DNA of 16,746 bases from Gammaproteobacteria bacterium (GTDB taxonomy: Bacteria > Pseudomonadota > Gammaproteobacteria > GCA-002705445 > GCA-002716945). The notes beneath the pieces are model-generated. The model had not been told where the DNA came from. It did no database searches and was given only the letters and a program-made list of their open reading frames with translations. The translations under genes and the position numbers were made by a program. How positions within the stretch are numbered: position 1 is the stretch's first letter; each line of letters opens with the position of its first letter. This document shows positions 1 through 8,101 of this stretch, piece by piece. The stretch covers positions 6,688 to 23,433 of the forward strand of contig NZWU01000039.1 of NCBI GenBank assembly GCA_002701705.1, in the 5' to 3' direction.

Positions 1-1
1 C

Positions 2-1168
2 TTTAATTTAATTTCTGATTTGAAAGGCGTCTCAATAGATATTATAGGTCCTCTTAGAAAATCTATAGATGAAAGAAAACTTCTTAATGTTACATATAGC
101 TATAATAAAACTGGAAATAATAAAATAAGAGTTTTTTTTGAAAAATATAAGATGCTTGTTGCGCTCAAAAAGAACGTTTGGATTTTGAATGTAGATTCTC
201 CATATCTTAAAGGAAATATAAATTGGCCTATAAATAACTCTGAAGAAAATCATGTTGTAGCAAAATTACAGTATTTGAATATGAACAAATTTAATTATTT
301 TTCAACACCAAATGAATTGCCTTATTTAGATTTAGCATCTAAACAAGTTAAGGTAGGAAATTTACATCTTGATAATGTTGAAGTTCTAACTGTTCCGACT
401 AAGAATGGTCTAACTTTTGAAAGATTTATTTTTAATAATGTCCATTTATCAATGAGTGGGACAGGTGAGTGGAATTATAATAACAAAAAAGTTGAAACTT
501 TTTTTGATGCTAAATTTGAAAGTGATAATCTAGGACGTGCACTTAAGAGCCTTGGGTATAATGGGTTAATAAACAAAGGAAAAATTAAGTCTCAATTAGT
601 AGGGACCTGGGATGGTTCACCTGATAAATTTAGATTCTCTAATTTTGATGGTAATTTGATAATAAACTCAAATAACGGTGAGGTTTTGCAAGTAACTAAA
701 GAAACTAAAGCAATTGGACAATTACTCGGGTTATTTAGTATTTCTGCTTTACCAAAAAGGCTATCATTGGATTTTAGCGACTTCTTTTCTTCAGGTCTTA
801 AATATGATGACATGGTGGGTGAATTGTCTTTCAAAGCAGGTAAAGCTGATACTAAAAAATTAATTTTAAAAGGGACATTTGGTGAAATGAGACTGTCTGG
901 AGAAACAGACCTTATAACTGAAACTTATGACCAAACTCTCCTTTTTATCCCAGATCTTTCATCAACAAGTCTTATCACAGGAGCAGTAGTGGGAGGCCCG
1001 GTTGGCGCAGTAGCTGCAATTTTCTATGACAAATTCTTGAAAGAAATTGGAGAAAAAGCACTTGGGATAGATACGAAAAAACTAGCCGCTATTGAATATT
1101 CGGTGACTGGGCCATGGGAAAACCCAGAAGTAAAAGTTACTGAATCATTTAAACCAATTTTAAATTGA
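2..1168 (+). CDS. yhdP: YhdP family AsmA-like envelope protein, C-terminal part (5' truncated by window)
   Basis: The reading frame is open to the left edge of the window, so this is the C-terminal ~388 residues of a much longer protein (E. coli YhdP is over 1,200 residues). Seen: the YhdP C-terminal signatures, including a 'SDLKGVSID' start to the last repeat, 'GRALKSLGYNG', 'ALPKRLSLDFSDFF', 'TYDQTLLFIPDLSST', a Gly/Ala-rich hydrophobic stretch near positions 975-1030 and 'YSVTGPWENPEV' near the end. Known of the family: YhdP is an AsmA-like bridge-type protein, anchored in the inner membrane, spanning the periplasm and implicated in phospholipid transport to the outer membrane. The gene is followed after 20 bp by the nitrilase and then tldD, a common gammaproteobacterial order, so the four genes may form one operon. 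Identity is secure; the N-terminal anchor and most of the repeats lie outside the window. Confidence 0.93.
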   Translation, partial: FNLISDLKGVSIDIIGPLRKSIDERKLLNVTYSYNKTGNNKIRVFFEKYKMLVALKKNVWILNVDSPYLKGNINWPINNSEENHVVAKLQYLNMNKFNYFSTPNELPYLDLASKQVKVGNLHLDNVEVLTVPTKNGLTFERFIFNNVHLSMSGTGEWNYNNKKVETFFDAKFESDNLGRALKSLGYNGLINKGKIKSQLVGTWDGSPDKFRFSNFDGNLIINSNNGEVLQVTKETKAIGQLLGLFSISALPKRLSLDFSDFFSSGLKYDDMVGELSFKAGKADTKKLILKGTFGEMRLSGETDLITETYDQTLLFIPDLSSTSLITGAVVGGPVGAVAAIFYDKFLKEIGEKALGIDTKKLAAIEYSVTGPWENPEVKVTESFKPILN

Positions 1169-1188
1169 TATATCCTTACTAAAGAGAT

Positions 1189-2010
1189 ATGACAGACGTT
1201 GCAGCTATACAATTAACATCAGGCCCAAATATACAAGCTAATTTATATGAGGTTTCTAACTATTTTGCTGAAATTGGAAAATTGAGAAGCAAGTTAGTCG
1301 TCCTTCCAGAGAACTTTGCCTTGATGCCAGAAAAAGATAATGACTTCCTTAAATATTCAGAGGTAGAAGGAAAGGGACCAATACAAGAATTCTTAATTGA
1401 AAACGCTATTAAATATAAGTTTTGGATTGTTGGTGGAAGCATACCAATTAAGACCAAAGATAAAAAAAAGGTGACTGCAACTACATTTGTTTATGATGAC
1501 AAGGGAAAGGTAAGATGCCGATATGATAAAATTCATCTCTTTGATGTAAAGTTACCAAACTCCAATGAATCATATAATGAATCTAAAGTTTTTTCTCATG
1601 GTAAAAAAATTCATGTTGTTGAAACACCTGTGGGAGTTGCAGGATTATCTTGTTGTTATGACTTGAGATTTCCTGAACTATTTAGATTGCAACTCAAATA
1701 TGGAGTAGAGACATTCATTCTACCTGCCGCTTTCACTGAACAAACTGGAAAAGTTCATTGGAAGACACTTGTAAAAGCAAGAGCAATTGAGAACTTATGT
1801 TATATCGTTACAGCATGCCAAGGTGGTTACCATATAAATGGAAGAAAAACATATGGACACAGTATGATAGTTAATCCATGGGGTCAAATATCAGCAGAGA
1901 TTTCATCTGGCAAAGGATTTATTTATTCTAAAATTAATAGAAAACAATTACACTCAATTAGAAAAAATTTTCCAGTACTTAATCACATTAGGTTATTAAA
2001 AGATAAATGA
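1189..2010 (+). CDS. Carbon-nitrogen hydrolase, Nit1/Nit2 type (likely deaminated-glutathione amidase)
   Basis: A 273-residue nitrilase-superfamily amidase. The catalytic triad is visible: Glu41 in 'VVLPENF', Lys114 in 'YDKIHLFDV' and Cys156 in 'CCYDLRFPEL'. The 'KIHLFDV' and 'CYDLRFPE' wording is characteristic of the Nit1/Nit2 branch. Members of this branch hydrolyse deaminated glutathione (metabolite repair) or omega-amides of 2-oxo acids; which one applies here cannot be read from sequence alone. Length is normal for the family and the protein should be cytosolic, with no signal peptide. The ATG at 1189 is preceded by a purine run (AAAGAG) very close to the start, a weak ribosome site, but the next Met is at residue 46, past the catalytic Glu, so this start is required. 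Its stop overlaps the tldD start by 4 bp (ATGA), implying translational coupling. Confidence 0.88.
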   Translation: MTDVAAIQLTSGPNIQANLYEVSNYFAEIGKLRSKLVVLPENFALMPEKDNDFLKYSEVEGKGPIQEFLIENAIKYKFWIVGGSIPIKTKDKKKVTATTFVYDDKGKVRCRYDKIHLFDVKLPNSNESYNESKVFSHGKKIHVVETPVGVAGLSCCYDLRFPELFRLQLKYGVETFILPAAFTEQTGKVHWKTLVKARAIENLCYIVTACQGGYHINGRKTYGHSMIVNPWGQISAEISSGKGFIYSKINRKQLHSIRKNFPVLNHIRLLKDK

Positions 2011-3437
2011 ATTCTATCAAAAATATAATTTTAAACCCATACAATCTTACAGATCAAAAGATTGAAAAGGCTCTATCTATTGCATGTTCAAACAAAATTG
2101 ACTTTGCTGATATATATTTTGAATATACAAAAACTGAAAGCTGGAGGCTGGAGGATGGCATCATGAAAAGTGGATCTTCAAGTATAGACAGTGGTTTTGG
2201 AATTAGATCGGTATCAGGTGATAAAAGCGGATTCGCATATAGCAGTCAATATGATTTAAAAGATTTAACTAAAGCAGCAGAAATGTCTAGGTCCATTGTT
2301 AACCATGGACAAGAAAAGTCAGTTAAACTTGGAGAATCAAAAAAATTTAAGAAATTATATGATTCTACCTCTCCACTAGATTCAATCAATGATAATGAAA
2401 AAGTTGATTTTTTAAAATCTATTGATGCGTATATAAAGAAGAAGGATTCGAAAGTAGACCAAGTTATATTGAACCTCAGTGGAACACATGAATCAATACT
2501 TGTAATGAACAGTGACGGTATTAAATCAATTGATGAAAGACCGTTAGTTCGCTTTAGTGTTGTCGTCATTCTTAAAGATAAAGAAAGAAGAGAGCAAGGA
2601 TTTTCTGGCGGCGGTGGAAGATATATGTATGATGAAATTTTAAATAATCAAACAGGTTATAAGTTTGCTGACGAGGCACTGAGACAAGCTAACATCAATC
2701 TGAATGCTATTGACTGTAAAGCTGGCACAGCAACAGTTGTACTTGGTCCGGGTTGGCCAGGAGTTTTATTGCATGAAGCAATTGGTCATGGTTTAGAAGG
2801 AGATTTCAATAGAAAAAAAACTTCTGCTTATACTGGGTTACTTGGTAAGAAAGTCGCTTCATCGGAATGTACAGTTATTGATGATGGAACTATAGCTAAA
2901 AGAAGAGGTTCTTTATCAGTTGATGATGAAGGATGTGAAACGCAAAGAACTGTGCTTATAGAAAATGGAATACTCAAAGGTTATATGCAAGATAAACTTA
3001 ATTCTCGTTTGATGAAAACCTCATCGACAGGAAACGGGAGAAGGGAAAGCTATGGATGTTTGCCAATGCCAAGAATGACAAATACCTTCATGTTGCCAGG
3101 AAAACACAATCCCAATGAAATTATTGAATCTGTCAAAAAAGGAATATATGCAGTTAATTTCTCAGGCGGACAAGTAGATATAACAAATGGACAATTTGTT
3201 TTTACAGCTTCAGAAGCATACAACATTCGAGATGGAAAAATTGCTGACCCAATCAAAGATATGACGTTGATTGGAAACGGGCCAGAAATATTAAAAAAAG
3301 TTTCTATGGTTGGCAATGACTTGAAACTTGATGAAGGAGTAGGTACTTGCGGCAAAGATGGACAGACCGTTCCAGTAGGGGTCGGACAGCCTACGCTCAA
3401 AATAGATGAAATTACTGTTGGCGGTACACAATTATAA
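2007..3437 (+). CDS. tldD: Metalloprotease TldD
   Basis: A 476-residue TldD, close to the 481 residues of the E. coli protein. The zinc-binding HExxxH motif is seen as His256-Glu257-x3-His261 in 'LLHEAIGHGLEGDF', and the conserved Cys expected as the third ligand is Cys448 in 'GTCGKDGQTVPVGVGQP'. Known: TldD forms a heterodimer with PmbA/TldE and degrades unfolded peptides. It matures microcin B17 and degrades the CcdA antitoxin in E. coli, and TldD/E remove leader peptides in some RiPP pathways. Only TldD carries the metal site; both partners are encoded here and nearly adjoin. The start codon lies in an ATGA overlap with the upstream amidase. No RiPP precursor or synthetase is nearby, so a housekeeping proteolytic role is the simplest reading. 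Confidence 0.96.
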   Translation: MNSIKNIILNPYNLTDQKIEKALSIACSNKIDFADIYFEYTKTESWRLEDGIMKSGSSSIDSGFGIRSVSGDKSGFAYSSQYDLKDLTKAAEMSRSIVNHGQEKSVKLGESKKFKKLYDSTSPLDSINDNEKVDFLKSIDAYIKKKDSKVDQVILNLSGTHESILVMNSDGIKSIDERPLVRFSVVVILKDKERREQGFSGGGGRYMYDEILNNQTGYKFADEALRQANINLNAIDCKAGTATVVLGPGWPGVLLHEAIGHGLEGDFNRKKTSAYTGLLGKKVASSECTVIDDGTIAKRRGSLSVDDEGCETQRTVLIENGILKGYMQDKLNSRLMKTSSTGNGRRESYGCLPMPRMTNTFMLPGKHNPNEIIESVKKGIYAVNFSGGQVDITNGQFVFTASEAYNIRDGKIADPIKDMTLIGNGPEILKKVSMVGNDLKLDEGVGTCGKDGQTVPVGVGQPTLKIDEITVGGTQL

Positions 3438-3441
3438 TCTC

Positions 3442-4770
3442 ATGTTACCTTTGGAATTAAAAAAAATTAAAGAAAACCTCCTGAACCTATCTAAAAAAAT
3501 AAGTAAAAAATATTCCTATCAATTCGGTATAGGATTAGCAGAAGGAATTACAGTTACATCTAGATGTGGAAGTATTGAGAGCATAGAACATCACCAGGAC
3601 AATAAGTTAGGTGTCCAAATTTTGTGTGAAAATAAACAAGGTTTTGCTGGGACAAATGATTTATCAAATGACAGTATAGATAAAACAATTGAAAAAGCCA
3701 AAAATATTGCAACCAATACACAGCCAGATATTTGTAATGGTTTGCCTGATAGTAATTTTGTCACCAGCGATAATATGCCAAAGGTTGATATTCACCACCC
3801 ATCTAATTTAGATATAAAAGAAATAATTGATATGACTCATAAATGTGAACAACATGCTTTTGATTATGACAAAAGAATTAATAATTCTGAGGGTTCTACA
3901 TTTTCATATGGTCACACCAATTCTCTCATATTAAATAGCAAAGGTGCCTATGGAATGATTCAGGCGACAAATTTTATTCTTTCATGTATCGTAGTGGCGG
4001 AAGATGGAAAGAGCAAAGAAAGAGATTATGAATTTTCAACAACCAGGGATTTTAAAAAATTAGAATCTCCAGAAAAAATTGGTACTCAAGCGGCTCATAA
4101 AACTATTTCAAGATTAGGCGCTAGATCGATAAAGACACGTGTTTGCCCTGTATTATTTTCGCCTGAAATGTCAGTCTCAATTTTTAGTGATTTTCTTTCT
4201 TCTATTCAAGGAGATGCTATATATAAAAGAGCAAGTTTCTTATCAGATCAAATTGGTAAGGATGTTTTCCCTAATTTTATCAATATTACAGAAGAACCAC
4301 ACTTACCTGATGGGATGGGAAGTAGCCCATATGATGGAGAAGGTGTTCTTACTAGAAAGAAAAATATTGTTGAGGCAGGTGAACTTAAATCATATTTGTT
4401 GGATACATATTCAGCTAAAAAATTAAATAGTGTGTCAACATCAAATAAAGGATTAATAACAAATATTATTATTGATTCTGAAAAAGAAAAGATACCAAAT
4501 ATAATTTCTACTATTGAAGATGGGATATATATAACAGAAATGATGGGGTCTGGTGTAAATATTTTAACTGGTGATTATTCCAGAGGAGCATTTGGGTATC
4601 TTATAAAAGATGGTGAGATTAAGCATCCAGTAAATGAAATAACAGTAGCCTCAAATCTTAAAAACATGTTTAAAAATATAATTGGTCTTGGAGATGATAT
4701 TGATAGAAGATCCATTATTAACACGGGGTCTGTTCTAATAAAAGATATTACTGTTGGCGGAGCTAACTAA
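3442..4770 (+). CDS. pmbA: TldD partner PmbA/TldE
   Basis: A 442-residue PmbA (TldE), the non-catalytic partner of TldD; E. coli PmbA is 450 residues. Family signatures seen include 'RINNSEGSTFSYGH', 'KERDYEFSTTRDF', 'YDGEGVLTRKKNIVEAGEL', 'SYLLDTYSAKKL', 'TGDYSRGAFGYLIKDGEI' and 'EITVASNLKNMFKNI'. No HExxxH motif is present, as expected for this subunit. The chosen start is the ATG at 3442, 4 bp after the tldD stop, where similarity to PmbA begins. An in-frame ATG at 3406 would add 12 residues inside tldD; neither start has a convincing Shine-Dalgarno, so the start is uncertain. The gene ends in an 8-bp tail-to-tail overlap with the convergent antiporter gene, with no terminator hairpin between them. 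Confidence 0.95.
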   Translation: MLPLELKKIKENLLNLSKKISKKYSYQFGIGLAEGITVTSRCGSIESIEHHQDNKLGVQILCENKQGFAGTNDLSNDSIDKTIEKAKNIATNTQPDICNGLPDSNFVTSDNMPKVDIHHPSNLDIKEIIDMTHKCEQHAFDYDKRINNSEGSTFSYGHTNSLILNSKGAYGMIQATNFILSCIVVAEDGKSKERDYEFSTTRDFKKLESPEKIGTQAAHKTISRLGARSIKTRVCPVLFSPEMSVSIFSDFLSSIQGDAIYKRASFLSDQIGKDVFPNFINITEEPHLPDGMGSSPYDGEGVLTRKKNIVEAGELKSYLLDTYSAKKLNSVSTSNKGLITNIIIDSEKEKIPNIISTIEDGIYITEMMGSGVNILTGDYSRGAFGYLIKDGEIKHPVNEITVASNLKNMFKNIIGLGDDIDRRSIINTGSVLIKDITVGGAN

Positions 4771-6454
4771 GATTAAATATCAAAATCAATGTGAAAATTA
4801 TTACTACAACTGTAAGCATAAGTGATATGTTGCTCTGTTTTATCAAATAATTTTCCATTTTCTCAAATCTTTCATAGGTTATTAATCCAGTAAACTTATT
4901 TTTAGTGAATTCTATTATGCAGAAAGAGGATGTAATTAAAAACTTAATCAAAACATTTCCTTTTCTATAGAACCAATCAAAATCTAAGGTTATGGTTAAT
5001 GTTCTCTCAAGGTATTTTAAACTAACAAAAAAAGCTAATCCAGAAAACAAAAGCAGATGCGTTTGCGAAATGGCATGATTATATGTGTATGGAGCATACG
5101 CCGCTTTAAATGGAAGTAATTCATAAAGAAGATTTGGAAAAATCCCAATCGCAAAGCATAAAAATGCAGATACAACCATTGCACTTCTCATATATATAGG
5201 GGGATCCTCAGCCACAATATTTTTGTCTTTATGAAAAAAGACAAACCAAGGAAATTTGATACCGGCATGCAAAAATACTCCTGCTGAACCAACCAATAAC
5301 ATAAGCCATACAAACTCAAGACCTTGTTGGTAACTTGCATCAGTAATCATAGATTTAGAAATGAAACCCGATGTTAATGGAAAAGCAGAAATTGATAATG
5401 CACCTATAATTGCACAAACAGCTGTAAGGGGCATCATTTTATATAACCCACCAACATCAGTACATTTTCTTTTTTGGGTGACGTAAATTACACTTCCAGC
5501 GGCCATTAGTAAGAGCCCTTTGTATATGATATGTGCAAATGCATGCGACGCACTTCCATTTAGAGACAATTCAGTTCCTATACCAATGCCTACAACCATA
5601 AACCCTACCTGGTTGACAATGCTATAAGCTAAAATCCTCCTAATATCATTTTCTAATAAGGCGTAAATTATTCCATAGAAAATCATATACAAGCCAACAT
5701 AGATAAGAATTTCGGTGCCTGCAAAAATTACGATAAGAGCATACACAGCAGTTTTGGTTGTGTATGCAGATAAAAATACAGTTGATGAGTAACTTCCTTC
5801 AGGATAAGCATCTGGAATCCACGAGGAGAGAGGGGGTGCTCCAGCATTTAATAACAAACCAATTAGGATTAACCAATTATACCAATCTGAGTGTGACAAT
5901 AGTCTGAGTGTTAAGTCTTGTGTATTAATTAATAACCCAACGATACCTATTAATAAAACTATTCCACCAAATAGATGAATTAATAAATAACGAACTCCAG
6001 CAGAATGTGATTCAGTAGTATCAGATGACCATATAATAAAAGTTGAGGCAATGGCCATTAATTCCCAAAAGATATAAAAAGTTAAAAAATCACCTGAAAA
6101 AATAACAGATATTGCAGAGCCAATATAAATTAGTACAAGAGATTTCTCAATATAATTCTCCCTGTACATTGAAAAAAGCTTTCCTAAAATTCCAATAATT
6201 AGATAAACCAAACAGAATAAAAACCCTAGCTTGCTGTAAGAATAATAATGCAAGGACAAATGAGTTTCATTTCCAAGATTTGACGAACTTAATGTATATA
6301 TCAAATCTTTGTGATCAGAAAAAAATAAAAGAACATATAGTGAAACTAGCAAAGCGGCCACAGAAATCAGGTTACTTTTTTCCTTTGAAAAAAATATTAG
6401 AATTGATCCAATAAATACTGGAATAGCAGGATGTAGAAAAATATCAACGATCAT
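4763..6454 (-). CDS. Third antiporter-like membrane subunit (MrpD/NuoM-type, PF00361 family, with C-terminal extension)
   Basis: A 563-residue polytopic protein of the proton-conducting membrane transporter family shared by Mrp antiporters and complex I. Charged residues expected in the transport path are seen: Glu131 in 'YIFWELM' (TM5), Lys234 in 'AYTTKTAVYAL' (TM8), His308/Lys312 in 'FAHIIYKGLLLM' and Lys367 in 'SGFISKSMI' (TM12). By motif alignment the TM7 lysine is replaced by Asn203 in 'LLNAGAPPLSSWIPDAYPEG'. A C-terminal extension (about residues 480-563) contains 'DFDWFYRKGN', as in NuoL/MrpA-like proteins, and ends in a last hydrophobic helix. It is the last gene of the antiporter operon, starts 11 bp inside the preceding small gene and converges on pmbA. 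Function in ion translocation is inferred from family and context. No quinone- or flavin-binding subunit is encoded nearby. Confidence 0.85.
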   Translation of the reverse strand: MIVDIFLHPAIPVFIGSILIFFSKEKSNLISVAALLVSLYVLLFFSDHKDLIYTLSSSNLGNETHLSLHYYSYSKLGFLFCLVYLIIGILGKLFSMYRENYIEKSLVLIYIGSAISVIFSGDFLTFYIFWELMAIASTFIIWSSDTTESHSAGVRYLLIHLFGGIVLLIGIVGLLINTQDLTLRLLSHSDWYNWLILIGLLLNAGAPPLSSWIPDAYPEGSYSSTVFLSAYTTKTAVYALIVIFAGTEILIYVGLYMIFYGIIYALLENDIRRILAYSIVNQVGFMVVGIGIGTELSLNGSASHAFAHIIYKGLLLMAAGSVIYVTQKRKCTDVGGLYKMMPLTAVCAIIGALSISAFPLTSGFISKSMITDASYQQGLEFVWLMLLVGSAGVFLHAGIKFPWFVFFHKDKNIVAEDPPIYMRSAMVVSAFLCFAIGIFPNLLYELLPFKAAYAPYTYNHAISQTHLLLFSGLAFFVSLKYLERTLTITLDFDWFYRKGNVLIKFLITSSFCIIEFTKNKFTGLITYERFEKMENYLIKQSNISLMLTVVVIIFTLILIFNLS

Positions 6455-6656
6455 AATATGTATCTTTCCTCTTTAAGAAATAGGATAAGGTTTTTGCAAT
6501 AATAATTAATGCTAAGCATGACAAGAACCCAAGCAGTGGATAAAAACCCAGAGAATTGTCATTCATAAAATGTAATTTGCTAAAATCATAGAAAATATAG
6601 AGAAAGAAATTAGCTACAAAAAATATTAAGTATGTTGTAAATTTAAAATTTTTCAT
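6444..6656 (-). CDS. Small conserved membrane protein of the antiporter operon
   Basis: A 70-residue protein with two hydrophobic segments, about residues 8-24 and 36-61, separated by a short polar stretch and ending in a charged tail 'KRKDTYYDR'. Its ATG overlaps the stop of the preceding antiporter subunit by one base (TAATG), and its own end overlaps the next antiporter subunit by 11 bp, so it is locked into the operon and very probably translated. From memory, small proteins with a 'GFY...GF..C.ALI..AK' core and a tail ending in tyrosines occur at this position in related operons, but I cannot confirm this here. A structural or assembly subunit of the complex is the simplest inference; no biochemical function can be read from the sequence. 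Confidence 0.75.
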   Translation of the reverse strand: MKNFKFTTYLIFFVANFFLYIFYDFSKLHFMNDNSLGFYPLLGFLSCLALIIIAKTLSYFLKRKDTYYDR

Positions 6657-8101
6657 TATTTGATTATATATCCCTGCGTAAATATTATGATAGAATCCAC
6701 GCCAAAAAATAACATCACCGTTATAACCCCAACTATAATAATAGGAAGTATTAATAAAGAATCTTCAGCTTGATCATCTTTATATACAGAATTATTTTTA
6801 CAAAAATAAGATCTGTATATCATGGGGAAATAATAACTGGCATTCAGTAATGTACTAACTATAAGTATTATAAATAAATAAATCTTTTCACTCTGCACAA
6901 TCCCTAATAACAAATACCATTTGCTGAAGAAACCTACTGTTGGAGGTATTCCAACCATGATAAGGGCTCCTAGCGAAATAAAGAAAATTGTAAACGGTAT
7001 TTTTGAAGATACTCCATCCATATCGCTCACATTTTTAATTTTCATACACGTAGTGAGTACCCCAGCAGATAGGAATAACATGATTTTTCCTAATGCATGG
7101 AATACGAGATGCAATACTGCCGCCAAGATAGATAATGGCGCTAAAATAGAAACTGATAAAACAATATACGCTAGCTGGCTGACTGTAGAGTATGCTAATC
7201 GTAATTTAATGTTATCCTGCCTTAAGGCCACAATTGAAGCAAATAAAATTGTAAGAGATGAAAAGAAAATTAAAATAAGATCAGCACCTGTTTTTTGTAA
7301 AAGCTGTGTACCAAAAATAAATAAAATGATTTTCATAATTATAAATACACCTGATTTAACAACTGCAACTGCGTGTAGCAAAGCACTCACAGGTGTTGGA
7401 GCAACCATCGCTGCAGGCAACCATTTGTGAAATGGCATAATAGCAGATTTAGCGACACCAAATAAAAAAAGTAATACCAACACATTAATCATCAAATAAT
7501 TCTGATTATCTAGAAAGATACCGCCTGGCTTATAATCAAGACTTCCTGTAAGATTAAAAGTTAAAATTATAGCCGGTAGCAAGAAAATTATTGACGTTCC
7601 TAAAAGATAATATAAGTATCTTTTCCCATTATCAATTGATTGCCTGTCCATCTTGAAGGCTACAAGCGGATATGTGCTGAGTGTTAAAAATTCATAGAAA
7701 ATAAAAGTTGTAAATAGATTTGATGAGTAGATAATTGCGTTTGTCGAGAACATTGCAAGCGTAAAGAATATGTAAAATTTTGATTTGTTGCCAATACTAT
7801 TCAATTTTAAATATCTATCTGAATAAACTGTTGTTACTAACCAAAGGAAATTTGATACTAAAAGAAAAATTAAGCCCAGGCCATCTAGGCTAAAACTCAA
7901 GGAGATTTTTGGAATAATTTCTAATACATTTAAACTATGCTCAAGGTAGTAATTTTTTTCAGCGAAGATTATAATCGCTAACAAAAAAGATGCCAGACTT
8001 ATAAGAAGGTGAGTGATATACAGCAATTGATCTTTTTTTACAATGCTCAATACTATTATTCCAATTATAGGTAAGAACAAATGTAGGGATAAGAGGCTCA
8101 T
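6656..8101 (-). CDS. Second antiporter-like membrane subunit (MrpA-N/NuoL-type, PF00361 family)
   Basis: A 481-residue polytopic proton-conducting subunit. Seen: Glu137 in 'FIFYEFLTLS' (TM5), Lys218 in 'FGVAKSAIMPFHKWLP' (TM7), His243 and Lys249 in 'PTPVSALLHAVAVVKSGVF' (TM8), His331/His335 and Lys339 in 'HLVFHALGKIMLF', and Lys394 in 'VGFFSKWYL' (TM12). The 'PTPVSALLHA' wording is closer to MrpA/NuoL than to MrpD, but the long C-terminal part of MrpA is absent; that part is encoded separately at 10314-10844. All key charged residues are present, so it should be transport-competent. It overlaps the upstream mrpD-like gene by 4 bp (ATGA) and touches the downstream small gene. NuoL or NuoM of complex I are excluded by the operon context rather than by this gene alone. 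Confidence 0.87.
   Translation of the reverse strand: MSLLSLHLFLPIIGIIVLSIVKKDQLLYITHLLISLASFLLAIIIFAEKNYYLEHSLNVLEIIPKISLSFSLDGLGLIFLLVSNFLWLVTTVYSDRYLKLNSIGNKSKFYIFFTLAMFSTNAIIYSSNLFTTFIFYEFLTLSTYPLVAFKMDRQSIDNGKRYLYYLLGTSIIFLLPAIILTFNLTGSLDYKPGGIFLDNQNYLMINVLVLLFLFGVAKSAIMPFHKWLPAAMVAPTPVSALLHAVAVVKSGVFIIMKIILFIFGTQLLQKTGADLILIFFSSLTILFASIVALRQDNIKLRLAYSTVSQLAYIVLSVSILAPLSILAAVLHLVFHALGKIMLFLSAGVLTTCMKIKNVSDMDGVSSKIPFTIFFISLGALIMVGIPPTVGFFSKWYLLLGIVQSEKIYLFIILIVSTLLNASYYFPMIYRSYFCKNNSVYKDDQAEDSLLILPIIIVGVITVMLFFGVDSIIIFTQGYIIK

Noticed and set aside
3406..3441. Upstream ATG at 3406 as the pmbA start
   Set aside because: It would extend 12 residues into the tldD coding region without a ribosome site, and PmbA similarity begins after 3442; kept only as an alternative.
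4139..4426. 95-codon frame inside pmbA on the same strand
   Set aside because: Out-of-frame shadow of a well-matched pmbA region; no domain or independent start signal.
2007..4770. TldD/PmbA as part of a RiPP (microcin-like) biosynthetic cluster
   Set aside because: No precursor peptide, cyclodehydratase, radical SAM or exporter gene is nearby; the neighbours yhdP and nitrilase are the usual housekeeping context.
6921..7430. 169-codon open frame on the plus strand opposite the second antiporter subunit
   Set aside because: It lies wholly antisense to a gene with complete family motifs and has no recognisable domain or ribosome site; open antisense frames are expected opposite hydrophobic, A+T-rich genes.
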